Shown one piece after another: positions 49,058 through 58,148 of a DNA stretch of 64,000 bases. The notes beneath the pieces were generated by a model. The model saw nothing but the letters and a program-made list of their open reading frames with translations, did not search any database and was not told the origin of the DNA. The position numbers and the translations under genes are program-made. This stretch comes from CBDHFN01 sp965262605 (lineage in GTDB: Bacteria; Pseudomonadota; Alphaproteobacteria; JASGCL01): positions 806,001 through 870,000 of the forward strand of contig CBDHFN010000003.1 of NCBI GenBank assembly GCA_965262605.1. Direction: 5' to 3'. The stretch's first letter is position 1. The number at the start of each line of letters is the position of its first letter.

Positions 49058-49717
49058 ATGAAAAATATTTATATTGCCCCGTCCGTGCTATCAGCCGATT
49101 TCGCGAATTTAGCCCAAGAAATTCAAGCCGTAGACCTAGCTGGCGCGGATTGGATTCATTGGGATATTATGGATGGGAATTTTGTGCCAAATTTGACTTT
49201 TGGCGCGGGCATAGTCAAAAAATTGCGCCCTTATTCCAAGAAAATTTACGATGCGCATTTAATGGTGCAAAATGCCGACAGCATGATTGATGATTTTGTT
49301 GCCGCGGGTGTTGATTATTTAACCCTGCATGTTGAAGCTTGCACGCATTTACACCGCTCAATTAGCATGGTCAAGAAAGCTGGAGTCAAGGTTGGCGTTG
49401 CACTTAACCCGCACACGCCCGCCATGATGTTAAGTGAAATTTTGCCAATGCTTGATTTAGTCTTGGTCATGTCGGTGAATCCGGGTTTTGGCGGTCAAGA
49501 ATTTATCGCCGAATCACTGAATAAAATCCAGCAAATAAGCGATATGATTAAAAAAATTGGCAAAGAAAACGAAATTTTAATTCAAGTAGACGGCGGGGTT
49601 AATCAAAAAAACGCCCGCGAGATTTGTCAAGCTGGCGCAAGGGTTTTAGTCGCGGGTTCGGCGGTATTTAATCACGGCGATTATGCGCAAAATATCGCCC
49701 AATTGCGCAGGGTTTAA
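49058..49717 (+). CDS. rpe: Ribulose-phosphate 3-epimerase
   Basis: 219-residue TIM-barrel enzyme of the pentose phosphate pathway. SADFANLAQEI start, HWDIMDGNFVPNLTFG (metal and acid/base site), HLMVQNAD, VMSVNPGFGGQ and QVDGGVNQKNA are all present. A TATAAT at 49036-49041 would start transcription about 10 nt before the ATG, leaving no room for a ribosome site. The stop overlaps the next ATG by 1 nt. Confidence 0.95.
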   Translation: MKNIYIAPSVLSADFANLAQEIQAVDLAGADWIHWDIMDGNFVPNLTFGAGIVKKLRPYSKKIYDAHLMVQNADSMIDDFVAAGVDYLTLHVEACTHLHRSISMVKKAGVKVGVALNPHTPAMMLSEILPMLDLVLVMSVNPGFGGQEFIAESLNKIQQISDMIKKIGKENEILIQVDGGVNQKNAREICQAGARVLVAGSAVFNHGDYAQNIAQLRRV

Positions 49718-50466
49718 TGAAATATTTGGCATCTTTGCCCATGTATGATTTCCCCGAAATAAGGGACGCCACCGATGAATATTGGCAATTATTGGCAAAA
49801 AATATCGGTGAAATTGCGCCAATTTCGTTAACAAGAGGCATTGATTATCACGATTTATGGCGCGATGCGCAAACTATATTTTCGCAATCTTGTGGCTATC
49901 CCGTCAGCCGAATGCTTAAAGATTATATTATTGTTTTGGGCACGCCTAGCTATAATTTTGCGCCATTTATCCCCAATTTGCCAAGCCAACCTGCAAAGGG
50001 GCAATATTGTTCGGTATTAATTAGCCAAAAGGGCAAAAAATTGCCCCAAAACCCCTTATTTGTCCTAAATGGTTTAGATTCCCAATCAGGTTCGCAAGTT
50101 TTAAAACATTATTATAATGTTAATTGGGATAATGAACAATATATTTTATCGGGTTCGCACCGACAAAGCATCAAATTCATTGCGCAAGGGCAGGGCGATG
50201 TCGCCGCCATTGATTGCGTTAGCTTTGCGATTTTATCGCAATTTGAATCGGCGATTAAGGAAATTGCGATTATTGGCTATACCCCTTACACTTGGGGGTT
50301 GCCTTATATTATTGCGCAAAAAATTGCGAATCAGCATATGGAATATATGCCATTAATGCAACTGGCAATTAAGAAAACCATCAATAATATTCCGCATCAT
50401 TTGCAAAAAATATTATTGCTTGACGATTTTATCATGACAAATTCAAGCCATTATCAAAATTTTTGA
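49717..50466 (+). CDS. PhnD-like substrate-binding domain protein without signal peptide
   Basis: 249 residues of the phosphonate/phosphite binding-protein fold (PF12974-like): SLPMYDFPEIRDATDEYWQLL, FSQSCGYPV, and GSHRQSIKFIAQGQGDVAAIDCVSFAIL, which is the GxxDxAAIDxxS/T ligand-loop pattern. No signal peptide is visible, so it may be cytosolic and not part of a transporter. Coupled to rpe by TAATG. The 3' end overlaps the convergent next gene by 13 nt. Confidence 0.72.
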   Translation: MKYLASLPMYDFPEIRDATDEYWQLLAKNIGEIAPISLTRGIDYHDLWRDAQTIFSQSCGYPVSRMLKDYIIVLGTPSYNFAPFIPNLPSQPAKGQYCSVLISQKGKKLPQNPLFVLNGLDSQSGSQVLKHYYNVNWDNEQYILSGSHRQSIKFIAQGQGDVAAIDCVSFAILSQFESAIKEIAIIGYTPYTWGLPYIIAQKIANQHMEYMPLMQLAIKKTINNIPHHLQKILLLDDFIMTNSSHYQNF

Positions 50467-50942
50467 TGATTTTTAGCCCATTTATCATTAAGCAAATCCA
50501 ACATTATTGCCTCTTGTTTTGCGGGTATTTGCGATTCAGCTTCGCCCAGTAAGGGGCTAGGTGCTTTAATTTTATGGAATCGCGATGATAATCTTAAACC
50601 ATCATTAAAATGCGTTTCTTGCAATGGGTGATGAATTAAGTGCCTAATTTCATGCTCTTGGCATAAATTACTTACTATAAATTGATATATTTGGCGGGCA
50701 AATCCATGGTCAATTAAAGCGTAAGTTTGCGCCGATTCCCATAAAAATGCCCGATTGCCACGGTTGCGGTATAATTGTTCAAATTCCTTGGCAATATTAA
50801 ATAATTCTTGCGGTTCGGCATTTTGTCTTAATGCGCATAAATCACAAAATCTGCGCGCCCATAAATTCGGGTCATCGGGTAATTGCGGGCGAATATCTTG
50901 CTTAACATACAGAAAATTATGAAAAAATTCATTAATATCCAT
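50454..50942 (-). CDS. Conserved-looking protein, unknown function
   Basis: 162 residues, mostly helical, soluble. Histidine-rich pieces (EHEIRHLIHHPLQETHF) could bind metal, but I see no family. It contains CDLCALRQ near residue 34, a short CxxC. Located 16 nt after the DUF1638 gene on the same strand, so probably co-transcribed with it. Confidence 0.5.
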   Translation of the reverse strand: MDINEFFHNFLYVKQDIRPQLPDDPNLWARRFCDLCALRQNAEPQELFNIAKEFEQLYRNRGNRAFLWESAQTYALIDHGFARQIYQFIVSNLCQEHEIRHLIHHPLQETHFNDGLRLSSRFHKIKAPSPLLGEAESQIPAKQEAIMLDLLNDKWAKNHQKF

Positions 50943-50958
50943 GGGAATATCCTAAATA

Positions 50959-51606
50959 TTAAGCTTGATTGGCAGTATGAATAAAATCATTCAGCATGCC
51001 ATAACCCGTTGCGATTCTCTCAAAACTTAGCCCTAAATATTGCGCGTGTTTTTTAGCCATCGCGGTTAATTCCTCATCATCGCTTTGGGCAAGATACACT
51101 AATTTTTTATAATGGCTAAACATCATGTCTTTGATAATTGGGTTGCGGTTTAATCCCATGCCTTTGATGATGAGCGAATCAAAATGGCGGGTTAAGAAAT
51201 CGGTCAAGAAAAAACTGCCTAATTCTCGATTCATTATATCGTCAAATTTATTTAAGCCCGCAAAAAAAGCATAGCAATGCGCGCCAGCGATACGGGTTAA
51301 ATCATGTTCTTGGCAAAATTTATCTAACAAGCCACCCGTGCCGCAATCGGCATAGCCAATGTAAATCTTATTATGAAGATGCTTAATTTGCGCGATTTTC
51401 AAGCTTAAGGCTGGAATAATTTGGTTGGGCGCATTATGAAGCTTGGCAGGCAGGCAATAAAGGGCAATATGCGCCAAAGCACCGCTGTTTATTAAGAAAA
51501 TAATCTCTTTGGCAAGCGCGCCACAAGCTATAATAGCATTGCTTGCACCCGCATTATATACGGGCGATTCGGCTTCAATCGGGTTATCAAGGGAATAATA
51601 AGTCAT
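50959..51606 (-). CDS. DUF1638 family protein
   Basis: About 215 residues from ATG 51606 (the frame stays open to an ATG at 51675, but the added hydrophobic N-terminus is unlike the family). DUF1638 hallmarks: IIACGALAKEI, YCLPAKLHNAPNQI, YADCGTGGLLDKFC, AGAHCYAFFAG and FFLTDFLTRHFD. The conserved cysteines and histidine suggest metal or corrinoid handling; homologues sit near corrinoid methyltransferase genes in other alphaproteobacteria, but none is here. Confidence 0.8.
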   Translation of the reverse strand: MTYYSLDNPIEAESPVYNAGASNAIIACGALAKEIIFLINSGALAHIALYCLPAKLHNAPNQIIPALSLKIAQIKHLHNKIYIGYADCGTGGLLDKFCQEHDLTRIAGAHCYAFFAGLNKFDDIMNRELGSFFLTDFLTRHFDSLIIKGMGLNRNPIIKDMMFSHYKKLVYLAQSDDEELTAMAKKHAQYLGLSFERIATGYGMLNDFIHTANQA

Positions 51607-51692
51607 TTCACGCAAATTATCGCATAATAAGCCCGAAAAAACAAGCCTAAAAGTTAAAAAATAATAAATTAGCAAAAAGTTAAAAAAAACAC

Positions 51693-51721
51693 TTGACTCT
51701 TGGCAAATGGCAAGCTATTAG
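51693..51721 (+). promoter_or_regulatory. Promoter of the rpsL-rpsG-fusA-tuf operon
   Basis: TTGACT (51693-51698), 17-nt spacer, TATTAG (51716-51721). It gives an unusually long leader of about 215 nt before rpsL. The leader contains an AAGTTTC...GAAACTT dyad and short reading frames. Confidence 0.6.
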
Positions 51722-51854
51722 TCGCTTTGTAATTATTCAAAACAAGCACATGCTGTAAGTTTCAAAAGCGCGTAAGCTTTAATATGGAAGACATATAGGA
51801 AACTTAAACGATGGCTTTTAAGCAGATTATTTAGTAATAAATAATTTGACTTAA

Positions 51855-51956
51855 ATGACAAGCGGTAAAACGCCTTCATCGTGGTATGAGTTAGTTTTGT
51901 TGTTGGAAACAATGTTTAAAACAAAACAATTTAGGAAAAAAGATGCCCACGATTAA
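51855..51956 (+). CDS. Possible leader peptide frame overlapping the rpsL start
   Basis: 33 codons from ATG 51855, ending in TAA at 51954-51956, 14 nt inside rpsL in another frame. If translated, its termination would lie next to rpsL initiation and could couple or regulate it. Preceded by TTGACTTAA rather than a clear ribosome site, so the call is weak. Confidence 0.25.
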   Translation: MTSGKTPSSWYELVLLLETMFKTKQFRKKDAHD

Positions 51957-52314
51957 TCAATTGATTAGAAAACCTCGGCAGGATAAAGCAAAACGGAATA
52001 AAGTTCCTGCTTTGCAAGCTTGCCCGCAAAAACGCGGAGTTTGCACCCGTGTTTATACAACGACTCCAAAAAAACCAAACTCGGCATTGCGTAAAGTATG
52101 CCGCGTTCGTTTAACCAATGGGTTTGAGGTGACAAGCTATATACCGGGTGAAGGGCATAACCTCCAAGAACACTCCGTAGTGTTAATCCGTGGCGGTCGC
52201 GTAAAAGACTTGCCGGGTGTTCGCTACCATACAATTCGTGGCACGCTTGATACTCAAGGTGTGCAAAAAAGAAGACAACGCCGTTCCAAATATGGCGCAA
52301 AACGACCCAAATAA
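51943..52314 (+). CDS. rpsL: 30S ribosomal protein S12
   Basis: 123 residues with the universal TPKKPNSALRKV loop and RVKDLPGVRYH loop. The lysines whose changes give streptomycin resistance (in TPKKPNS and GGRVKDLPG) are present, so the allele reads as wild type. AGGAAAAA ribosome site. First gene of the str operon. Confidence 0.98.
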   Translation: MPTINQLIRKPRQDKAKRNKVPALQACPQKRGVCTRVYTTTPKKPNSALRKVCRVRLTNGFEVTSYIPGEGHNLQEHSVVLIRGGRVKDLPGVRYHTIRGTLDTQGVQKRRQRRSKYGAKRPK

Positions 52315-52329
52315 TCATAAGGATAAACT

Positions 52330-52800
52330 ATGTCAAGAAGACACGCTGCTCAAAAACGCGAAATTTTACCAGATGCAAAGTTTGGTGATTTAATCGTATC
52401 AAAATTCATTAATGCTGTAATGTTGCAAGGCAAAAAATCAATTGCCGAAAAAATCGTTTATGACGCTTTTGAAACATTATCAAAAAAATTATCAAGACCT
52501 TCTTTGGAAATTTTCAAGGAAGCTTTGGAAAAAGTAAAGCCACAATTAGAAGTAAGATCCCGCCGTGTTGGTGGTGCAACTTACCAAGTGCCAATGGAAG
52601 TGCGCCCAGAACGCGCACAAGCTATGGCTTTTCGTTGGATAATTGAAGCCGCAAGGGGTCGCAATGAACATACGATGACGGAACGGCTTGCTGGTGAAAT
52701 TCTTGAGGCTGTCAATACCCGTGGCACTGCGATTAAAAAACGCGATGATACGCACAGAATGGCTGAAGCAAACCGCGCTTTTGCCCATTATCGCTGGTAA
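52330..52800 (+). CDS. rpsG: 30S ribosomal protein S7
   Basis: 156 residues: S7 start SRRHAAQKREI, EVRSRRVGGATYQVPMEVRP block and final MAEANRAFAHYRW. Nucleates the 30S head on 16S rRNA. 15 nt after rpsL, AAGGA site. Confidence 0.98.
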   Translation: MSRRHAAQKREILPDAKFGDLIVSKFINAVMLQGKKSIAEKIVYDAFETLSKKLSRPSLEIFKEALEKVKPQLEVRSRRVGGATYQVPMEVRPERAQAMAFRWIIEAARGRNEHTMTERLAGEILEAVNTRGTAIKKRDDTHRMAEANRAFAHYRW

Positions 52801-52814
52801 TAAGGATTAATATT

Positions 52815-54896
52815 ATGGCTCGCCAATACTCTATGGATAAATATCGCAATATCGGCATTATGGCTCATATTGACGCTGGTAAAACAACGACAACCGAACG
52901 GATTCTGTATTATACAGGAAAATCATATAAAATTGGTGAAGTTCATGATGGCGCAGCCACAATGGATTGGATGGAACAAGAACAAGAACGGGGCATCACG
53001 ATTACTTCGGCGGCAACGACTTGTTTTTGGAATGATCACCGAATAAATATTATTGATACCCCCGGGCATGTGGATTTTACGATTGAAGTTGAAAGATCAT
53101 TGCGCGTATTGGACGGCGCGGTCGCCGTATTTGACGCTGTTGCTGGTGTTGAACCGCAATCTGAAACCGTATGGCGTCAAGCTGATAAATATAAAGTGCC
53201 CAGAATGTGTTTCGTTAATAAAATGGACAGAACGGGTGCTGATTTTTACCGATGCTTGAAAATGATTAAGGAAAGATTAGGCGCAACGGTGGCTGTTGTT
53301 AACTTACCCGTTGGTTCTGAACAACAATATGACGGCGTCATTGACTTAATTAAAATGAAACATATTAAATGGAAATCCGAAGATTTAGGGGCTGCATTTG
53401 AATATTTAGAAATTCCCGAAAATTTAAAAGAAATTGCGGCTGATTATCGCACGCAACTTATGGACACGGTGCTTGAATATGATGATGCCGCAATGGAAGC
53501 ATACTTAGAAGGCACGGAACCCGACGAAGCAACTCTCAAAGCTTGTATTCGCAAAGGCACAATTAGTGGGAAATTAGTCCCCGTTACTAATGGTTCGGCG
53601 TTTAAAAACAAAGGTGTGCAACCTTTATTGGATTCTGTTGTTGATTTCTTGCCTTCCCCTAGTGATATTGGACAAGTTATTGGGCATAAATATGGTAGCG
53701 AAGATGGCGAAGATATTCGTAAATTCTCAGATACCGAACCTTTGGCGATGTTGGCGTTCAAAATTATGAATGATCCATTCGTTGGTTCAATTACATTTTG
53801 CCGTATTTATTCAGGCACTTTAATGGGTGGTTCAACCGTCTTAAATACGATTAAAGAAGAAAAAGAACGCGTAGGGCGCATGTTGTTAATGCACGCCAAT
53901 AATCGCGAAGATATTAAAGAAGCGCATGCAGGCGATATTATCGCAATTGCTGGTTTGAAAAATACAACTACGGGCGATACTTTGGCTGACCCAAGCAAAC
54001 CTGTTGTTTTAGAACGAATGATTTTTCCAGACCCCGTTATTGATATTGCGGTTGAGCCAAAAACTAAGGCAGACCAAGAAAAAATGGGTATTGCTTTATC
54101 AAGATTAGCTTCTGAGGATCCTTCATTACGGGTTCGCACCGACCATGAAACTGGACAAACGATTTTATCCGGTATGGGCGAATTACATTTGGAAATTATC
54201 GTTGATCGCATGAAACGCGAATTTAAAGTAGAAGCCAATGTCGGCGCACCTCAGGTTGCTTACCGCGAAACAATTACCAAAGAAACCCGTATTGATTATA
54301 CGCATAAAAAACAATCGGGTGGTTCTGGACAATTTGCACGGGTTATTTTTAATTTTTATCCGGGCGAACGGGGTTCTGGTTATTCGTTTGACAGCAAAAT
54401 TGTTGGTGGTTCAGTGCCTCGTGAATATATTCCGGGTGTTGAAAAAGGCTTATTGGGGCAACAAACTACAGGTGTATTAGCGGGATTTCCAGTTGTGGAT
54501 TTTCGTGTTGAGTTAATTGATGGTGGCTATCATGATGTTGACTCCTCGGCTTTGGCGTTTGAAATTGCATCAAGGGCAGCTTTTCGTGAAGCAATGCGCC
54601 AAGGTGCTGCTAAATTATTAGAGCCAATTATGAAAGTAGAAGTAGTAACCCCAGAGGATTATATGGGGGATATTATTGGTGATTTGAATTCGCGTCGCGG
54701 TCAAGTAACTAATATGGATTCGCGTGGTAATGCCAGAGTTGTTGAAGCAACTGTGCCTTTATCATCTATGTTTGGCTATGTGAATAACTTGCGTTCAATG
54801 TCGCAAGGGCGCGCTCAATACACCATGATTTTTGGTCATTACGAGCAAGTGCCACAACATGTCGCCGATGAAATCATCAGTAAATTAAATAAATAA
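52815..54896 (+). CDS. fusA: Elongation factor G
   Basis: 693-residue translocation GTPase. G1 AHIDAGKTTT, G3 DTPGHVDFT, G4 NKMD; domain II-V blocks EPKTKADQEKMGIALSRLA, GMGELHLEII and the C-terminal MFGYVNNLRSMSQGRAQY. 14 nt after rpsG, as in the normal str order. Likely the main translational EF-G. Confidence 0.98.
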   Translation: MARQYSMDKYRNIGIMAHIDAGKTTTTERILYYTGKSYKIGEVHDGAATMDWMEQEQERGITITSAATTCFWNDHRINIIDTPGHVDFTIEVERSLRVLDGAVAVFDAVAGVEPQSETVWRQADKYKVPRMCFVNKMDRTGADFYRCLKMIKERLGATVAVVNLPVGSEQQYDGVIDLIKMKHIKWKSEDLGAAFEYLEIPENLKEIAADYRTQLMDTVLEYDDAAMEAYLEGTEPDEATLKACIRKGTISGKLVPVTNGSAFKNKGVQPLLDSVVDFLPSPSDIGQVIGHKYGSEDGEDIRKFSDTEPLAMLAFKIMNDPFVGSITFCRIYSGTLMGGSTVLNTIKEEKERVGRMLLMHANNREDIKEAHAGDIIAIAGLKNTTTGDTLADPSKPVVLERMIFPDPVIDIAVEPKTKADQEKMGIALSRLASEDPSLRVRTDHETGQTILSGMGELHLEIIVDRMKREFKVEANVGAPQVAYRETITKETRIDYTHKKQSGGSGQFARVIFNFYPGERGSGYSFDSKIVGGSVPREYIPGVEKGLLGQQTTGVLAGFPVVDFRVELIDGGYHDVDSSALAFEIASRAAFREAMRQGAAKLLEPIMKVEVVTPEDYMGDIIGDLNSRRGQVTNMDSRGNARVVEATVPLSSMFGYVNNLRSMSQGRAQYTMIFGHYEQVPQHVADEIISKLNK

Positions 54897-54908
54897 AAGG
54901 AGTCTATT

Positions 54909-56099
54909 ATGGCAAAAGCAAAATTTGAACGGAACAAACCGCATTGCAACATCGGCACGATTGGGCATGTGGATCATGGCAAAACGACATTAACGGCGGC
55001 AATTACGAAAGTATTAGCCGAAACTGGCGGGGCAACATTTATGTCTTATGACAATATTGATAAAGCTCCAGAAGAGCGCGCTCGCGGTATTACAATTAAC
55101 ACAGCCCATGTGGAATATGAAACGACAAGTCGTCACTATGCCCATGTGGATTGCCCTGGTCACGCCGATTATGTGAAAAACATGATTACGGGTGCGGCAC
55201 AGATGGACGGCGCGATTTTAGTTGTGTCGGCAGCTGATGGTCCGATGCCCCAAACCCGCGAACATATTTTGTTAGCCCGCCAAGTTGGCGTGCCTTCGTT
55301 AGTTGTGTTTATGAATAAAGTAGACCAAGTAGATGATGCTGAATTATTGGAATTAGTGGAATTAGAAATTCGCGAATTATTATCAAAATATGATTTTCCC
55401 GGCGATACAATACCGATTGTTAAAGGATCGGCTTTGGCGGCATTATCAGGTTCAAACGATGAAATCGGCAGAAAACAAATTTTGGCTTTGATGGAAGCAG
55501 TTGATACTTCAATTCCACAACCAGCCCGCCCAATTGACAAACCATTTTTGATGCCAATTGAAGATGTGTTTTCCATATCTGGACGCGGCACGGTGGTAAC
55601 AGGACGCGTAGAGCGCGGGATTGTTAAGGTCGGCGAAGAAATTGAAATTGTTGGATTGCGGGCAACGGCAAAATCAACGGTAACGGGCGTGGAAATGTTC
55701 CGCAAATTATTAGACAGCGGTCAAGCTGGGGATAATATTGGGGCATTATTACGCGGTGTAAGCCGTGATGATGTGGAACGCGGTCAAGTATTGGCAGCCC
55801 CCGGCACGATTAAACCATTTAAGAAATTTGAATGCGAAGCCTATATTTTAACGAAAGAAGAAGGTGGTCGCCATACCGCATTTTTCAGCAATTATCGCCC
55901 GCAATTTTATTTCCGCACCACTGATGTTACGGGTTCCGTAGAATTAGCAGCTGGCGTAGAAATGGTAATGCCCGGTGATAATGTTAGCATGGTTGTGGAA
56001 TTAATTTCCCCTATCGCGATGGAACAAGGCTTGCGCTTTGCAATTCGTGAAGGTGGTCGCACCGTTGGTTCGGGCGTGGTCAGCAAAATTCTTGGATAA
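54909..56099 (+). CDS. tuf: Elongation factor Tu
   Basis: 396-residue EF-Tu: G1 GHVDHGKTT, G2 ERARGITINTAHVEYE, G3 DCPGHADY, G4 NKVD; C-terminal GGRTVGSGVVSKILG. Carries aminoacyl-tRNA to the ribosome. AAGGAG ribosome site, 12 nt after fusA. Whether a second tuf copy exists outside cannot be told. Confidence 0.98.
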   Translation: MAKAKFERNKPHCNIGTIGHVDHGKTTLTAAITKVLAETGGATFMSYDNIDKAPEERARGITINTAHVEYETTSRHYAHVDCPGHADYVKNMITGAAQMDGAILVVSAADGPMPQTREHILLARQVGVPSLVVFMNKVDQVDDAELLELVELEIRELLSKYDFPGDTIPIVKGSALAALSGSNDEIGRKQILALMEAVDTSIPQPARPIDKPFLMPIEDVFSISGRGTVVTGRVERGIVKVGEEIEIVGLRATAKSTVTGVEMFRKLLDSGQAGDNIGALLRGVSRDDVERGQVLAAPGTIKPFKKFECEAYILTKEEGGRHTAFFSNYRPQFYFRTTDVTGSVELAAGVEMVMPGDNVSMVVELISPIAMEQGLRFAIREGGRTVGSGVVSKILG

Positions 56100-56164
56100 T
56101 TAGGTATTAGGGTAAACTTAATTAATAATTAACCAAAAAAAACTAAGTAAAGCATTTATTATAC

Positions 56165-56192
56165 TTGACAATAAACAAACATGTGGTAAGTG
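56165..56192 (+). promoter_or_regulatory. Possible promoter for the S10 operon
   Basis: TTGACA (56165-56170), 16-nt spacer, weak TAAGTG (56187-56192) helped by an extended TG one base upstream. It lies in the only real gap (about 116 nt) of the ribosomal cluster. No tRNA or terminator with a U-tract is visible in this gap. Confidence 0.35.
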
Positions 56193-56215
56193 CTTAGAAA
56201 CAAAAGAGAAGTATT

Positions 56216-56527
56216 ATGGAACGACAACAAAATATACGAATTCGCTTAAAAGCGTATGACCATCGTGTTCTTGATCAATCTACGCGTGAGATTGTAAGCA
56301 CAGCGAAACGGACGGGCGCCCAAGTGCGCGGACCAATTCCTTTGCCAACGAATATTGAACGCTACACTGTATTGCGCTCACCGCATGTGGATAAGAAAAG
56401 TCGTGAACAATTTGAAATCAGAACTCATAAACGGGTTTTGGATATTGTTGATCCAACACCGCAAACCATGGACGCTTTAATGAAGCTTGAATTGGCTGCT
56501 GGTGTCAATGTTGAGATAAAGTTATAA
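56216..56527 (+). CDS. rpsJ: 30S ribosomal protein S10
   Basis: 103 residues: IRIRLKAYDHRVLDQSTREIV, GPIPLPTNIERYTVLRSPHVDKKSREQFEIR (in parts). Also NusE of the antitermination complex. First of the S10 operon. Confidence 0.98.
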   Translation: MERQQNIRIRLKAYDHRVLDQSTREIVSTAKRTGAQVRGPIPLPTNIERYTVLRSPHVDKKSREQFEIRTHKRVLDIVDPTPQTMDALMKLELAAGVNVEIKL

Positions 56528-56536
56528 GGTGATATG

Positions 56537-57181
56537 ATGCGTTCAGGAATTATAGCAAAAAAATTAGGCATGACTCATATTTATTCTGAGTCGGGAGCCC
56601 ACTTAGCTGTCACAGTATTATCATTAGATGATTGTATTGTAACGGGCAATATGACCCAAGATAAACAAGGTTATACTGCCGTGCAATTGGGCACAAGCAA
56701 ATTAAAAGCAAAACATAGCACAAGACCTATGCTCAAAGCATTTGAAAAATTAGGTGTTGAACCAAGACGCAATCTTAAAGAATTTCGTGTTGATGAAGCA
56801 AACTTATTGCCCGTCGGACAAGAAATTAAAGCTGATTTTTTTCAAATTGGTCAATTTGTAGATGTTGGCGGTGTGTCAATTGGTAAAGGCTTTCAAGGCG
56901 TTATGAAAAGATTTCATTTCGGTGGTGGTCGCGCAACTCATGGTAACTCGGTATCGCATCGTGCCCATGGTTCTACTGGACAACGCCAGGATCCAGGTCG
57001 CGTCTTTAAAGGCAAAAAAATGGCGGGTCATATGGGTGCAAGACAAGTTATGAACCAAAATCTTAAAGTTGTTGGTCATGATGTTGAAAGAAATTTAATT
57101 TTCATTCATGGTTCAGTGCCCGGCGCAAAAAATTCTTTGGTCGTGGTTAAAGATTCCATTAAACGACCAGTAAAGGCATAA
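56537..57181 (+). CDS. rplC: 50S ribosomal protein L3
   Basis: 214 residues from the second of two adjacent ATGs; AAGGTG lies 5 nt before 56537 but only 2 nt before 56534. Shows GIIAKKLGMTHIY, GKGFQGVMKRFHFGGGRATHGN and MAGHMGARQVMNQNL. Binds 23S rRNA near the peptidyl transferase centre. Confidence 0.97.
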   Translation: MRSGIIAKKLGMTHIYSESGAHLAVTVLSLDDCIVTGNMTQDKQGYTAVQLGTSKLKAKHSTRPMLKAFEKLGVEPRRNLKEFRVDEANLLPVGQEIKADFFQIGQFVDVGGVSIGKGFQGVMKRFHFGGGRATHGNSVSHRAHGSTGQRQDPGRVFKGKKMAGHMGARQVMNQNLKVVGHDVERNLIFIHGSVPGAKNSLVVVKDSIKRPVKA

Positions 57182-57191
57182 GGAAAATATC

Positions 57192-57812
57192 ATGAAAATT
57201 TCAGTTATTTCATTACAAAATAAGCCAGCTGGCGAAGTTGAATTAGACGATGCGATTTTTGGCTTAGAACCCCGTGAGGATATTTTAAACCGCATGGTGA
57301 ATTGGCAATTAGCTAAACGCCGTTCGGGTAATCATAAAGTTAAAAATCGCGCCGAAATTAACCGCACCAGCAAAAAAATTGGTCGGCAAAAAGGTGGTGG
57401 CACGGCACGGCATGGTTCGGGACGCGTCGGTCAGTTTCGTGGGGGTGGACGGGCTTTTGGTCCTTTGGTTCGTTCTCATGAACATGATTTAACCAAAAAA
57501 TTTCGTGCCTTGGCTTTAAAAATGGCATTGTCGGCAAAAATCCAAAGCGGCAGCTTAATAATTGTTGATGATGTTGCTGTTGAAACGCCGAAAACCGCTA
57601 ATATGTTAAAAAACCTTACTGATTTGGGCGTATTAAATGCTTTAATCATTGGTGGTTCGGAATTACCTATTAATTCAGTTCGTGCCGTATCAAATATTAT
57701 GAATGTTGATTTATTGCCTGTGCAAGGTATTAATGTTTATGATATTTTGCGCCGTCATAAATTGGTTTTAAGTAAGTCTGCGGTTGAATCCATCAGCGCA
57801 AGATTAAAATAA
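57192..57812 (+). CDS. rplD: 50S ribosomal protein L4
   Basis: 206 residues: NRMVNWQLAKRRSGNHKVKNR, GGGTARHGSGRVGQFRGGGRAFGP loop that lines the exit tunnel, and a C-terminal globular part. AAGGAAA ribosome site, 10 nt after rplC. Confidence 0.97.
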   Translation: MKISVISLQNKPAGEVELDDAIFGLEPREDILNRMVNWQLAKRRSGNHKVKNRAEINRTSKKIGRQKGGGTARHGSGRVGQFRGGGRAFGPLVRSHEHDLTKKFRALALKMALSAKIQSGSLIIVDDVAVETPKTANMLKNLTDLGVLNALIIGGSELPINSVRAVSNIMNVDLLPVQGINVYDILRRHKLVLSKSAVESISARLK

Positions 57813-57822
57813 GGAATTAGTT

Positions 57823-58146
57823 ATGAGTTGGAAATATTTTGATAAAACAATAATATCATCAGAACGCAAATTTAATGTTTTGCGCAATCCGTTGGTAACC
57901 GAAAAAACTACCCGTGTGGGTGAATTTAACCAATATGCTTTTGAAGTCGCGGCTGATGCGAATAAGCATGAAGTTAAACAAGCAGTTGAATCGTTATTTA
58001 AGGTATCGGTTACCAAAGTAAATATGATTAATATTGCTGGCAAAGTAAAAAGATTCCGCGGTCGTGTTGGTGTCCAAAACGGCGTAAGAAAAGCAATTGT
58101 TACCTTAAAACAAGGTGATATTTTAGATGTTGGTGTAGGAGTATAA
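57823..58146 (+). CDS. rplW: 50S ribosomal protein L23
   Basis: 107 residues. The core NPLVTEKTT...YAFEVAADANKHEVKQAVE matches L23; a 20-residue N-terminal extension precedes it. Sits at the exit tunnel and docks trigger factor and SRP. 10 nt after rplD. Confidence 0.96.
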   Translation: MSWKYFDKTIISSERKFNVLRNPLVTEKTTRVGEFNQYAFEVAADANKHEVKQAVESLFKVSVTKVNMINIAGKVKRFRGRVGVQNGVRKAIVTLKQGDILDVGVGV

Positions 58147-58148
58147 TC

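Noticed and set aside
49042..49290. Frame overlapping the start of rpe
   Set aside because: Out-of-frame shadow of a complete rpe with all active-site motifs.
51676..51942. tRNA or riboswitch in the leader of the str operon
   Set aside because: No cloverleaf, CCA end or known riboswitch core could be found by eye; only a promoter, one dyad and short frames.
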